The translations under genes were made by a program, and so were the position numbers. This document shows, in pieces, positions 42,530 to 51,173 of a stretch of DNA of 64,000 nucleotides. The stretch's first letter is position 1. Each line of letters starts with the position of its first letter. Under the pieces are notes generated by a model, which worked only from the letters and a program-made list of their open reading frames with translations, had not been told where the DNA came from and did no database searches. The DNA is from Strigamia acuminata (Eukaryota > Arthropoda > Chilopoda > Geophilomorpha > Linotaeniidae), in assembly GCA_949358305.1 (NCBI GenBank), contig OX442314.1, positions 36,265,608 through 36,329,607 of the forward strand, in the 5' to 3' direction.

Positions 42530-45500
42530 TTACTTCTTTCCTACGACCTTTCCGCCTTTTATGAACGGATTATCTCTTTTTGGTCGCAGGTTACGGATCG
42601 AGGCAGGTACGATATTTTTTGTTGTTTTTTGTGTCTGTACCTCCTCATTATTGTTTTCTTTTTTATCCGTGTTTTTTGTGTTTGTTTCAGGAGTTTCTCC
42701 TGTTTCCCCCCCGACCAAAATTGGATCCGGAACGGATTCAACTATCTCGTTTACCGGAGGTGAAGGGGCGTCGAAATACTCCTCGTTGTCACTTGGCGGT
42801 GCTTTTTCCGACTCGCCAGCGAACATATCGACGATTTGGCCGTCAGTTTTAGACTTGACTTGGCCTTTGGCCCACATTTCTTGCGGGAATTCCGGAATGT
42901 ACGGAGTTAACTCTCGTACTTGTATCGACTTATGCTCGGTGTTGTCCTCGAGCTTGCGTAATTTATACGCGTTACCGCCATGCTTGCCGATGATCACATA
43001 CGGACCATCTCTCTTGTCGGCCAAGCTGGCGGTGATTCCTCTCGCTGCATTTGAGAGGATGTGTGTGTCCTTCCACACTAAATCATTGTTCTCGAAATTC
43101 ACAAATTTTCCACCGCTTTTATCTTGTAAAATGCGGTCGCGCATGTTAAAAATGTGCGCCATCATATGTTTGTATGTGCTCGAAATTGTTTGCTCCAATT
43201 TATATACATACTCATGTGGTTTCTCTGGGTCCACCACATTTACCGACTCTGCCACTCGTGGGTCCCAAGGCACTCGTAGCTCTCGGGCGAAGTTGAGGTA
43301 GGCCGGAGAAAAATCTCTCGTCCTCGAGACTGTTGTTCGTATGCTGAACGCGATCTCCCTCAAGTATTCATCCCACCTATTGTGGATGTCAGTGAATATG
43401 CTTAGTGCATATTTAATGTCCCTGTTGAGTCGCTCAACGGGATTTGTTCTGGGATTGTAGGTCGAAGTATGTGACGCCACAATCCCGAATTTCTCACAAA
43501 ACTTACCCCAAATTTTCGAGATAAATTGGGGTCCGTTATCGGATATAATTTTACGTGGAAATCCGTAACGTAACGCCACGTCGTAGATACATTCAACGAT
43601 TTTCTCTGCTGAAGGTCTGGCGACGGCGTACAACTCGGGCCAACGAGTTGCCACGTCCATTATAACGATAATGTACGCATTTTTATTTCCCGTAACGGGT
43701 TTTGGGCCCATCACATCGACACTTAAACAATCAAAAGGCGCGTAAGGCCCTAAGAAAATAGTTTCGAATGGTGATTTACTCCTCGGCTTGCACGCTTGAC
43801 ATCGCTGACATTGGTGGACAAAAAGAGCAATATCTTTTTTCATCCCTGTCCAGTGAAAAAGCTGTGTAGCACGATAGAGTGTTCTGCTTACTCCCGCATG
43901 GCTCGCAAGCGGGTGCCCGTGTAACAACCACAGCACGCGACCGATTAAGGAAGCAGGTATTACTACCTTTACTGCGGTGTCCGATTCACTCAAGTCATCT
44001 TGGTGATTTGGGTGATGTTTCACTAAAAGGCCGTCATCCAATAGGTAATCTATGGATTCGTGTGCATAACGACGCTTCTGCCTTCTGGTTAGATTGGGCG
44101 GATATTTTCCTGTCAGTACGAATCTAGCTCTGTCCTGACATTTCTTGTCTAATTTTTGTTGCACAATTATTTCCTCCCTTGTCGGGGGACTGCTTTGCAT
44201 CTGCTCGCCGACATGAGCGTGGAAGGCGCTTAGAAGCGGGTCATTTATTCTCCGCTCTAGCTTAAATTCCTTCCTTGCATTTGGGTAATTGTCAGCAGCT
44301 GGTTGGTATAACCGCGTCCAAAATCCACAGAATTTTACATCTGCCGGAGACGCGGTGGGAATTTCATTCATCTTCCTTAAATCCCAACGGTGACAACTCG
44401 TAGGGCAATAAATGATGCGGGAGTCATCCTCGCCATCATCGTCAGCGTCGATTGGATCTGACACTGGTGCCCGTGACAGAGCGTCAGCCACGACGTTATA
44501 TTTGCCGGGCTTGTATTGAATGGTCAAGTCGCATGCCATCAGTTCTAACTGCCATCTGGCTAGTCGACCGGCTGGCTCTTTTAATTTCATCAGCCATTGT
44601 AACGCTTGATGATCTGTGTGGACCACAAATTTGGTATATTCGAGATAATCTCTGAATTTCCTTATGGCCCACACAACGGCCAAACACTCCAACTCGGTGG
44701 CATTGTAATTCTTTTCAGCGCCTTGGAGTTTGCGACTTATAAACATGCACGGCAGGTCTTGTTCGACTCCGTCGCGCACGTGTGTTTGGAGCAACGCCGC
44801 TCCTAACCCAACTCTGCTGGCGTCCGTGTGTAATATGAACGGCCGGTTTAAGTCGGGTAGAGGCATTACGCCGACTTCCGTCAGCATCCTCTTTATTGCA
44901 TTAAATGCGATGTTGCACTCATTTGACCATACAAATTCGTTTTCATTCTTCAGGAGGTCGGTAACTGGGGCTGCCACTTCAGCTAGACCCGGTAGCAACC
45001 TGCCGAAGAAGTTTATCATTCCCATAAACCGTTGGACACCTTTAACGTCCTCGGGTGGTGGGAAACGATTAATCGCATCGATTTTTTCGGGGCCAATAGC
45101 TAAACCATTGACTCCAATGCGATAACCCAGGAAGGCAAGCTCCTTTCGACAGAACTTGCTTTTGCCCGGATGCACGTGTAACCCAGCTTTTGCCAGCCGG
45201 GTGAGCACTTGGTCGATGTGCTCAATGTGCTCTTCGAATGTTTTAGAGGCAATAACTATGTCATCTAGGTATGCCCACACAAACTGATGCAGGATATCAC
45301 CCAATACGCTTTCGATTAGTCTCTGAAAGGTACTGGGAGCATTCACTAAACCAAATGGCATGACGTTGAACATCAACCGTCCAATTGGCGAGTAAAATGC
45401 TGTTTTTAACTTATCCTCTGGCCTCATCTCAACTTGCCAGTATCCCTTCGACAGATCCATCGTCGTAACCCAAGAAAAGGGGCTAAGCTCTCTCAAAATG

Positions 45501-46600
45501 GATTCGATAGACGGCATCTGTATGGGATCTATTTCTGTCACCGCGTTTAATGGGCGGTAATCAATGCATAGGCGTGGGTCCGAGCCCGGGCGCATCACGA
45601 GCACAACTCGCGTCGCGTATTCTCCCTGGGCCTCGGAGACAATGCCACTGTCTAGCATTTCTTGGCACATTTTTTGCACTATTTCACGTTTTTGCGGGTT
45701 CATTCCCTTATACGCAACTCGTATAGGTTTATTATCCGTCAATTTAATTTCGTGAATAGCCCTATTCGTTCGGCCCGGTTTTTTCGACAGGATCCCCTCA
45801 TATTTAAGTAGGACCCTTCGTAGGGCTGCCGCTTCGTTTAATTCTAAAGCGGCGTCGGCGACAAGCGTTTCCACTACATTGTCCCGTTGCAATTCTGTTA
45901 CGAATGCTTTAAAATCGTAATCTTGAACGAATTTCTTTAGGCCTTTCTCCCACTGTGTCTTGTCGGCCGCTTCTTTTACAAGAGCTGGTGGCACGACAAT
46001 TGCGGGTCTTTCCTTATCATTTCTGATATAATTCCAAGATTTCGTTATTGGATTGGGTTGTATTTCCATTGACGCCATGAGGTCTAAGCCCAACAGAAAA
46101 ATTCTGTCGCATGTGGGCAGGACCAGGAAAGGGTGCTGTTCTACTCCTCCGAGCCACTCCATGGTCAATAATATAACTCCTTTTGGACGCGCCATTCCGT
46201 TGGCGGTTTTTAGACGTATATTTTTATTAACGCCTTTTATCTTATCGGTGAGACCCAATGATGCTACTATGTCTTCGGAAACGAACGAGCGATCTGCTCC
46301 CGAGTCTAGTAGTCCCATAATTTTTTCACGTTCTATTGTCATGGGCAACATACATAGGCGGTTGGTGTATTCGACCGCCACGTTGCACATGAAAACACGA
46401 AATTCTTCTGTGTCTTCGACTACTTGAGGTAATTCTTCAAGCAGTAGGTTCGGTTCTTCCGCCTCAGCCTCAGCGTTTGCGGTAATTACCTGCAAAGCGT
46501 TGTTGGCCCTGTCTTGAATTTGGGCGTTAGCTATGTCACTACCCATTTCTTTGACTGGTGGCGGCTTATCGAACCCTTTGTTAAACCCCTTTTTCTTCAT
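42530..46600 (-). CDS. pol: Gypsy Pol polyprotein: protease, RT, RNase H, integrase
   Basis: From the first ATG (46600) the frame encodes 1356 residues; it is open further upstream to a TAA inside gag (46685-46683). Aspartic protease: LLDSGADRS with D99. Reverse transcriptase: MDLSKGYWQ with D382 and YLDD at 444-447. RNase H: HTDAS D593, E636, D663. Integrase: HHCC zinc finger (about 894-934, ending CQRCQAC), catalytic D962, D1021 (ISDNGPQF) and E1056 (NPVERLNR), then a GPY/F module (RDGPYVIIGKHGG). The C-terminus is charged with no chromodomain seen. Pol is in the -1 frame relative to gag and overlaps its end, with slippery heptamers at the overlap, so a Gag-Pol fusion by -1 frameshifting is likely. 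Confidence 0.93.
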   Translation of the reverse strand: MKKKGFNKGFDKPPPVKEMGSDIANAQIQDRANNALQVITANAEAEAEEPNLLLEELPQVVEDTEEFRVFMCNVAVEYTNRLCMLPMTIEREKIMGLLDSGADRSFVSEDIVASLGLTDKIKGVNKNIRLKTANGMARPKGVILLTMEWLGGVEQHPFLVLPTCDRIFLLGLDLMASMEIQPNPITKSWNYIRNDKERPAIVVPPALVKEAADKTQWEKGLKKFVQDYDFKAFVTELQRDNVVETLVADAALELNEAAALRRVLLKYEGILSKKPGRTNRAIHEIKLTDNKPIRVAYKGMNPQKREIVQKMCQEMLDSGIVSEAQGEYATRVVLVMRPGSDPRLCIDYRPLNAVTEIDPIQMPSIESILRELSPFSWVTTMDLSKGYWQVEMRPEDKLKTAFYSPIGRLMFNVMPFGLVNAPSTFQRLIESVLGDILHQFVWAYLDDIVIASKTFEEHIEHIDQVLTRLAKAGLHVHPGKSKFCRKELAFLGYRIGVNGLAIGPEKIDAINRFPPPEDVKGVQRFMGMINFFGRLLPGLAEVAAPVTDLLKNENEFVWSNECNIAFNAIKRMLTEVGVMPLPDLNRPFILHTDASRVGLGAALLQTHVRDGVEQDLPCMFISRKLQGAEKNYNATELECLAVVWAIRKFRDYLEYTKFVVHTDHQALQWLMKLKEPAGRLARWQLELMACDLTIQYKPGKYNVVADALSRAPVSDPIDADDDGEDDSRIIYCPTSCHRWDLRKMNEIPTASPADVKFCGFWTRLYQPAADNYPNARKEFKLERRINDPLLSAFHAHVGEQMQSSPPTREEIIVQQKLDKKCQDRARFVLTGKYPPNLTRRQKRRYAHESIDYLLDDGLLVKHHPNHQDDLSESDTAVKVVIPASLIGRVLWLLHGHPLASHAGVSRTLYRATQLFHWTGMKKDIALFVHQCQRCQACKPRSKSPFETIFLGPYAPFDCLSVDVMGPKPVTGNKNAYIIVIMDVATRWPELYAVARPSAEKIVECIYDVALRYGFPRKIISDNGPQFISKIWGKFCEKFGIVASHTSTYNPRTNPVERLNRDIKYALSIFTDIHNRWDEYLREIAFSIRTTVSRTRDFSPAYLNFARELRVPWDPRVAESVNVVDPEKPHEYVYKLEQTISSTYKHMMAHIFNMRDRILQDKSGGKFVNFENNDLVWKDTHILSNAARGITASLADKRDGPYVIIGKHGGNAYKLRKLEDNTEHKSIQVRELTPYIPEFPQEMWAKGQVKSKTDGQIVDMFAGESEKAPPSDNEEYFDAPSPPVNEIVESVPDPILVGGETGETPETNTKNTDKKENNNEEVQTQKTTKNIVPASIRNLRPKRDNPFIKGGKVVGKK

Positions 46601-46623
46601 GAATGGCGCAGACGGTCGAGAAA

Positions 46624-49600
46624 TTATTTCTTCGCCGCCTGCGCTGACTCGTTTTTTGACTCGTTTTTTGCCATGGCGAGTTTAATCTCTGCCATCTGCT
46701 TCATTATCGCGTCAAACTTAGCGTCTTCTTTCGCTGTTCTTGGGCACTCATTGGAGTAGTGGCCCGGTTGGTTACACTTGAAACAGCGAATATTTGATTT
46801 GTCTCTTGGGGCTTCAGTCGATTTTTTCTTTTCAGGGTCTGCTTTCGACGGTGGCGTGTAATTTTTCCGAAAATACTTCGGAATTCGACCGGCATTTGGT
46901 TTTAACCTGGCGCGAAATTCTTCTACCGCTCTATCTCGATGGATGAGATGTACTAGCGGTCCTTCCTCATCGCAACCCGTTGATAAGGTATCGCGATAGC
47001 TTCGTATTTCTTCGTCCGTCGAATAATCGTCTTTTTCTTCTTTTTCGTCTGATTTTCCGACATTTTGTTCGGCTTCCTCCCCCTCCTTGACCTCCTCCAG
47101 TGTCGCTTGCATGGCTGACGCTGTCGGTGCCTTTTTAGGGGCGGCCAAAGGGTTGGAAGGCAGCGGGGATGTCAGTTTATTTTTTATTTGCAAACCAACG
47201 CTAGCTTCTGCCAGCTCCATTATACCGCTAAGATATTCAGTAGGGCGCATAATCTTATCTGTCGCCCCATATCTTTCCGCACTCAACTTGAGACGTTTTG
47301 CGGTCGCTGCTTTCTCCGCTTCTGGTAAAGCGGAATAATATCTCTTCTCGATATCTATCGTGTTCTCGAACAGGAAGGCGCTCATCTCCTCGTAGCTACC
47401 TCCTGTCGGTGCCCTTTCTTCAAGTAGCACCCTTTGCGAGTATTCCGACAAACCGCCGAGAAAGAAAAGGTTGAATCCCGTGGCGTGAAATTCCATCGGG
47501 GCCTTTTCGAACAACAATCTGGCGCGAATGTCGTAATCCATTATGGTTTCACCAGGCATCTGGCGAAGACCTCGCATCTTTCGGCTCACCTCTTCGGGTG
47601 TCTCGCCGTAGCGCAGGTCGAATCTCATTAAAAAGTCGTCCCAATTGACGCCTTTCAATCCTTGGTACCACTCACGTGCCGAGCCTGTCATTAGCTCGAC
47701 AATACCGTGGGTGAGCATGTCTCCTACGGTGGCTTTAGTGGCAGTCTTAATTCGAATTACTTCGTCAAGGAAGCGATCTCCCGCTTTCCATGACCCGTCG
47801 AAACGGTTCTGAATATAAAATTGCCACCTAATATTCCCGGTAACACTCATGGTGTCACGTCGGGAGACAGCGTATTTTTTCTTTACGCGGTCACCAGTGC
47901 TATGATTACGATCGTTTCGTTTGCTCAGATCAATTCCCTCGGCTTTTAACGAGCCGAGTAGGGCTCTTCCAAGCTCTCCCATCGTATACTGCCGACCCGT
48001 CGAATCGGTAAACGCGCTTTGTCGGGGAAGGTCCTGAAACTCCTCCCGTCGGTGGTCGCTATTTTCCGATCGACGTCGTTTCTCTCTATCGCGCGGAGAG
48101 TTGGATCTCTTCCGGCGATTACTTGATTTTTCCTTTCGTCTGTCGTCGTTGGATGAGGGGTCGGAGCTGGGGTCGGGAGACGGTGAGCGGCGTGGCGGGT
48201 TGCGCCGTGAAGAGTTTGACTCTTTCCGGCCCCTACGACGGTCGTCACGTTCCCTTTCTCTGCGTTCATCGCGTTCTCTTTCCCTTCGTCTTTCTCCGGA
48301 ACCTCTCTCCGAATCGTGATGACTGGGTGCATTTGACTCCAGTCCATCTGACGACGAATCACTATTTCCGTAGTGAAAATATTTCGGTCTTTCATCGCGT
48401 TTGCCTTCTTCTCGCGAAGAGGTGCGATCATGCGATTGTCTCCTTGACGACTCGTCGTCTTTAAGGATGGGCACTGGTTGTTGCCACTCAGTCCCTTGTG
48501 GATTATCATGCTGTTGGCTTGTGAGAGCTTGCTCTTCATTTCGCCTAGCATTATTAGCGTTGATTAATCGCGTTATCGCATTATTTGTGGCTGAATCGAG
48601 AGCTTGCATGCGGGGCCGAGTTTGTTGTTCTCTGGCCGACGCATCTCTCTTGCGCGGAGTAGCTGGTGTTGCTCTCTCCGGCTGGGGTTTGGGTTTGGCC
48701 TTCGGCGTGCGCTTTGGGTCTCCCTCTAGGCTCTCGTCGGACAGCTCGGATGAACTGACCTCTGGTTTGCGGACGGATTTCGGGTCATCTCGTCGCAATC
48801 TGGCCATAAATGCTCGCTCTGCTTCTTGTTGCGAGTGGAAAGCATATCGATGTGCTCTCAGGGCTCGGTCAACTATTTCTACCTCCTCGGGAGTAGTCGG
48901 ATTGGGCTGGGTTCTGCCGTACTCGAGAGCTTGCGCTTCTCTTTCCGCCAGCTTCCTCCGTCTCTCGCGAATGGCTTGACGAGCCTCGTTCTCTGCATCC
49001 GCTTCAAATTGAGCGGAATCAACCAATTGTTGAGCGTGTGCACCTTCAACAATGGTGATTTGTGGGGATACACTGTGCGCTTTTAAAGCTGCACGTACGA
49101 TCTGTAACGTTTCGTACACGGTAATTTTCCCCGTCGGAAGGGTGTATCTCACTCCTTCCGCCTGTGCCAATTGCATCGCATCAATCAAGGTGCCCGAGAC
49201 GCTGTAAGGCTGGCTCGAAACACGCTTGACAGAGGATGAGTTGGACTTGTGTCCTTCGGACCTGACCGAAGCTGGGCGGCTTTGCGTAATTGGCGTGTTT
49301 AGTGCCGAATTAGCGGTCGTATTTGAGGCCGTCTTTTGTATCGGAGACGCTGCTTTCGGACTGCCCACCTCGGTGTCGTGCGTTAGACGAGGCGATTGGT
49401 TACGGGATAAAACCTCGTTTCCGCTCGTCTCGCCGTCACGGTTAGAACGCGGCAGTTTGGAGTGAGATTGCTCTTCACCCCGCTCTGTCTCGTCCAATCG
49501 CTGCCTCGTCTCGGTGCGAGACGGGTGCGATGCCTCGGATGCGCTTCTACGATCGGGTTTAGGCTTACGCCGTTTTTGCCTCGCTTCGTGCGCTGAGGCT

Positions 49601-49734
49601 TTGGGTAAGGGACCTCCAGATCGCAAGTGATAGTCGGCGCCTTTACGACTGCCGGCTCTCTTGTTTGCGTCGGAGTCGGAATCTGTTACTCGGGTATTAT
49701 CTGCCATTTCTTGCTTTGGGTATGATGTAATCAC
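46624..49734 (-). CDS. gag: Gypsy Gag, 1036 residues with SR-rich region and CCHC knuckle
   Basis: A single intact frame on the minus strand. The N-terminal half is low-complexity and charged, culminating in Arg/Glu, Arg/Asp and Arg/Ser dipeptides (for example RRRERERDERRERERDDRRR and later RRSPSPDPSS) at roughly residues 450-580. This is followed by a Retrotrans_gag-like domain (WYQGLKGVNWDDFLMRF, MPGETIMDYDIRARLLF) and a zinc knuckle C984-x2-C987-x4-H992-x4-C997. Gag packages the element RNA and forms the particle. At 1036 residues it is about twice the usual gypsy Gag length because of the N-terminal extension. The start could also be the internal Met at residue 10. The last 14 codons contain both slippery heptamers. 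Confidence 0.9.
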   Translation of the reverse strand: MITSYPKQEMADNTRVTDSDSDANKRAGSRKGADYHLRSGGPLPKASAHEARQKRRKPKPDRRSASEASHPSRTETRQRLDETERGEEQSHSKLPRSNRDGETSGNEVLSRNQSPRLTHDTEVGSPKAASPIQKTASNTTANSALNTPITQSRPASVRSEGHKSNSSSVKRVSSQPYSVSGTLIDAMQLAQAEGVRYTLPTGKITVYETLQIVRAALKAHSVSPQITIVEGAHAQQLVDSAQFEADAENEARQAIRERRRKLAEREAQALEYGRTQPNPTTPEEVEIVDRALRAHRYAFHSQQEAERAFMARLRRDDPKSVRKPEVSSSELSDESLEGDPKRTPKAKPKPQPERATPATPRKRDASAREQQTRPRMQALDSATNNAITRLINANNARRNEEQALTSQQHDNPQGTEWQQPVPILKDDESSRRQSHDRTSSREEGKRDERPKYFHYGNSDSSSDGLESNAPSHHDSERGSGERRRERERDERRERERDDRRRGRKESNSSRRNPPRRSPSPDPSSDPSSNDDRRKEKSSNRRKRSNSPRDREKRRRSENSDHRREEFQDLPRQSAFTDSTGRQYTMGELGRALLGSLKAEGIDLSKRNDRNHSTGDRVKKKYAVSRRDTMSVTGNIRWQFYIQNRFDGSWKAGDRFLDEVIRIKTATKATVGDMLTHGIVELMTGSAREWYQGLKGVNWDDFLMRFDLRYGETPEEVSRKMRGLRQMPGETIMDYDIRARLLFEKAPMEFHATGFNLFFLGGLSEYSQRVLLEERAPTGGSYEEMSAFLFENTIDIEKRYYSALPEAEKAATAKRLKLSAERYGATDKIMRPTEYLSGIMELAEASVGLQIKNKLTSPLPSNPLAAPKKAPTASAMQATLEEVKEGEEAEQNVGKSDEKEEKDDYSTDEEIRSYRDTLSTGCDEEGPLVHLIHRDRAVEEFRARLKPNAGRIPKYFRKNYTPPSKADPEKKKSTEAPRDKSNIRCFKCNQPGHYSNECPRTAKEDAKFDAIMKQMAEIKLAMAKNESKNESAQAAKK
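46651..46669 (-). promoter_or_regulatory. Tandem -1 ribosomal frameshift sites at the gag-pol junction
   Basis: On the minus strand A-AAA-AAC occurs at 46669-46663 and again at 46657-46651, both aligned in the gag frame (GCA AAA AAC and TCA AAA AAC). The -1 frame has a stop (TAA, 46685-46683) just upstream and is then open through both heptamers into pol. This arrangement is the textbook requirement for programmed -1 slippage. A downstream pseudoknot was not modelled. Confidence 0.8.
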
Positions 49735-49759
49735 AGGTTAGAATCAGTTATTCGACTTG

Positions 49760-49777
49760 ATCCCGGACAGGCCCCCA
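49760..49777 (-). other. Primer-binding site, tRNA-Pro-like
   Basis: Two bases after the 5' LTR the minus strand reads TGGGGGCCTGTCCGGGAT, which differs from the classic tRNA-Pro primer-binding site at only two adjacent positions. This is the start of minus-strand DNA synthesis. Confidence 0.75.
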
Positions 49778-49779
49778 CG

Positions 49780-50798
49780 TGTCGCGCTCAACTCTAACCG
49801 TCGCTAACTCGTGGGTTGATTACTTAATTCGACTAACTCACTACCGCTTTGCTCAAGCGGTTTACCCAAAGAAATGATTACACAGATATAAAAGGTAAAA
49901 TATAATATAGATTTATTCTGTGGGACAATGTACAGATATATCTTATATATATATATATATAAAAGGTAGGTAAAAGGTAAATCGGAATGGGTGAAGGGAA
50001 ATGGAAAGGTAAAGGTATGATGAAAGCTGGCTGGAATCGGCGAGGTCGTCTGTTGTCTCGGTCGTGTCCAAGATGGCGTCCTCGTTGTGGCAACGTGGTG
50101 TCGTCTTGGGCCGGCGTGGCAATATGGCGTCCTCGGCTCGTCTCTGGCTGGTCCTTCGGGCTCACGCTGGTCGGGCGCGAGTGAATGCTTAGTTAAAAGG
50201 CTTACTTCGGGCTGTTGTCTAGGTTTTTGTGTGGTGTCCGGCGATCACACAGCGGCGGACTCTTCTGGCTCCCGGCGGTCACACAGCGGCGGGAACGCTC
50301 GTCGTGGTTTTACTGCAGTTTAGGCTTGTGCGACCGTTTGTCTGCACAACTCGCTAAACTGGAGTGGTTTTTACTATTTCTAGCTGGTGTGCTAAAATAG
50401 TGTGGTAATCTTATCTCGCAGGTTACTCTGCGGAGTTTGACACTGACCAAACGTACTCACGGTAAATTGTCCTTTGTCCTTGGTCAATCCCAGTATATTT
50501 ACTTGGGCCTGATCTTGTAGGACGACGGGTTTACGTGTGTTTCTCGTTTGATGGTTGTGTTGGTTCTGCCCGCTCAGTGCAAGGCACATTCCTTTGCACA
50601 AAGCGGGGTCGACAGGTGACCGGAATCACCCAATGGTGGGGTGGACGAGCCATCCCCACTCCCTCAGGGCAGACGCCTGTCCATTGACTAGATGTCAATG
50701 CACTGAGGGAAGGGAGACGCGCTTGCGGCTCCCCTTACACCCGAAACGAGGTCACGAGAGAAACTCTTCGTTGACCCCGGTCCAGTCGGGTCACAACA
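49780..50798 (-). repeat. 5' LTR of the gypsy element
   Basis: 1019 bp, same length and apparently same sequence as the copy at 37295-38313. On the minus strand it starts TGTTGTGACC at 50798 and ends GCGCGACA at 49780. It carries the promoter for the antisense element transcript. Confidence 0.92.
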
Positions 50799-50935
50799 AG
50801 TTGTCGTGGGAGATTGAGCATGTCGAGAGTACGGGGAGAGGAGGTGTAGTTAGTCTAATGGCTGCTTGCGAGCGCAGTCGGGCTACTTTGTTGGAGGAAT
50901 TTGGAAATTACGAAACTGGCAGTAAAAACTTATAA
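50799..50935 (+). pseudogene. ari-2: Orphaned 3' end of the Ariadne-2 gene
   Basis: Starting at the second AGTT target duplication, the frame encodes LSWEIEHVESTGRGG and ends ERSRATLLEEFGNYETGSKNL-like residues before TAA at 50933-50935. The same segment follows directly in the second gene copy (57512-57649) and matches the conserved LSWxxE...RRxTLLxxF C-terminus of Ariadne-2 proteins. It was separated from the rest of the gene by the LTR element. AATAAA at 51010-51015 is the likely original polyadenylation signal. Confidence 0.88.
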
Positions 50936-51173
50936 CATTAATGCATTTGCGTGTCACCAACATATTCTTTATATTTATATTTATTTATTTTTTATTTTTT
51001 TGTTCACATAATAAAGTAAGATCAGCTATACAATCTCATTAACTTTAATAACAGTAATTACTTTTCAACTTCAAACAACAAAACACAAACATCAATATTG
51101 CTGCATTGCAGTGTTTTCGAGTGGATCGAGTGCCACGTTTCAGCAACCATACATTTACTGGAAAGGTCTCATA

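Larger units (their letters stand above)
37295..50798 (-). mobile_element. Complete Ty3/gypsy LTR retrotransposon, 13.5 kb, in antisense to the host gene
   Basis: LTRs at 37295-38313 and 49780-50798 are both 1019 bp and look identical wherever compared. They are flanked by the 4-bp target duplication AGTT (37291-37294 and 50799-50802). Read on the minus strand: 5' LTR, primer-binding site, gag (49734-46624), pol (46600-42530), a 1.4 kb structured spacer, ORF3 (41139-38350), polypurine tract, 3' LTR. RT, RNase H and integrase order, GPY/F motif and LTR termini TG/CA define Ty3/gypsy. All ORFs are intact, so this is a recent and potentially active insertion. It is unusually long because of an extended Gag and the extra ORF. 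Confidence 0.93.

Noticed and set aside
42465-43301. 278-codon plus-strand frame over the end of pol
   Set aside because: Antisense to an intact integrase C-terminus and without a domain of its own.
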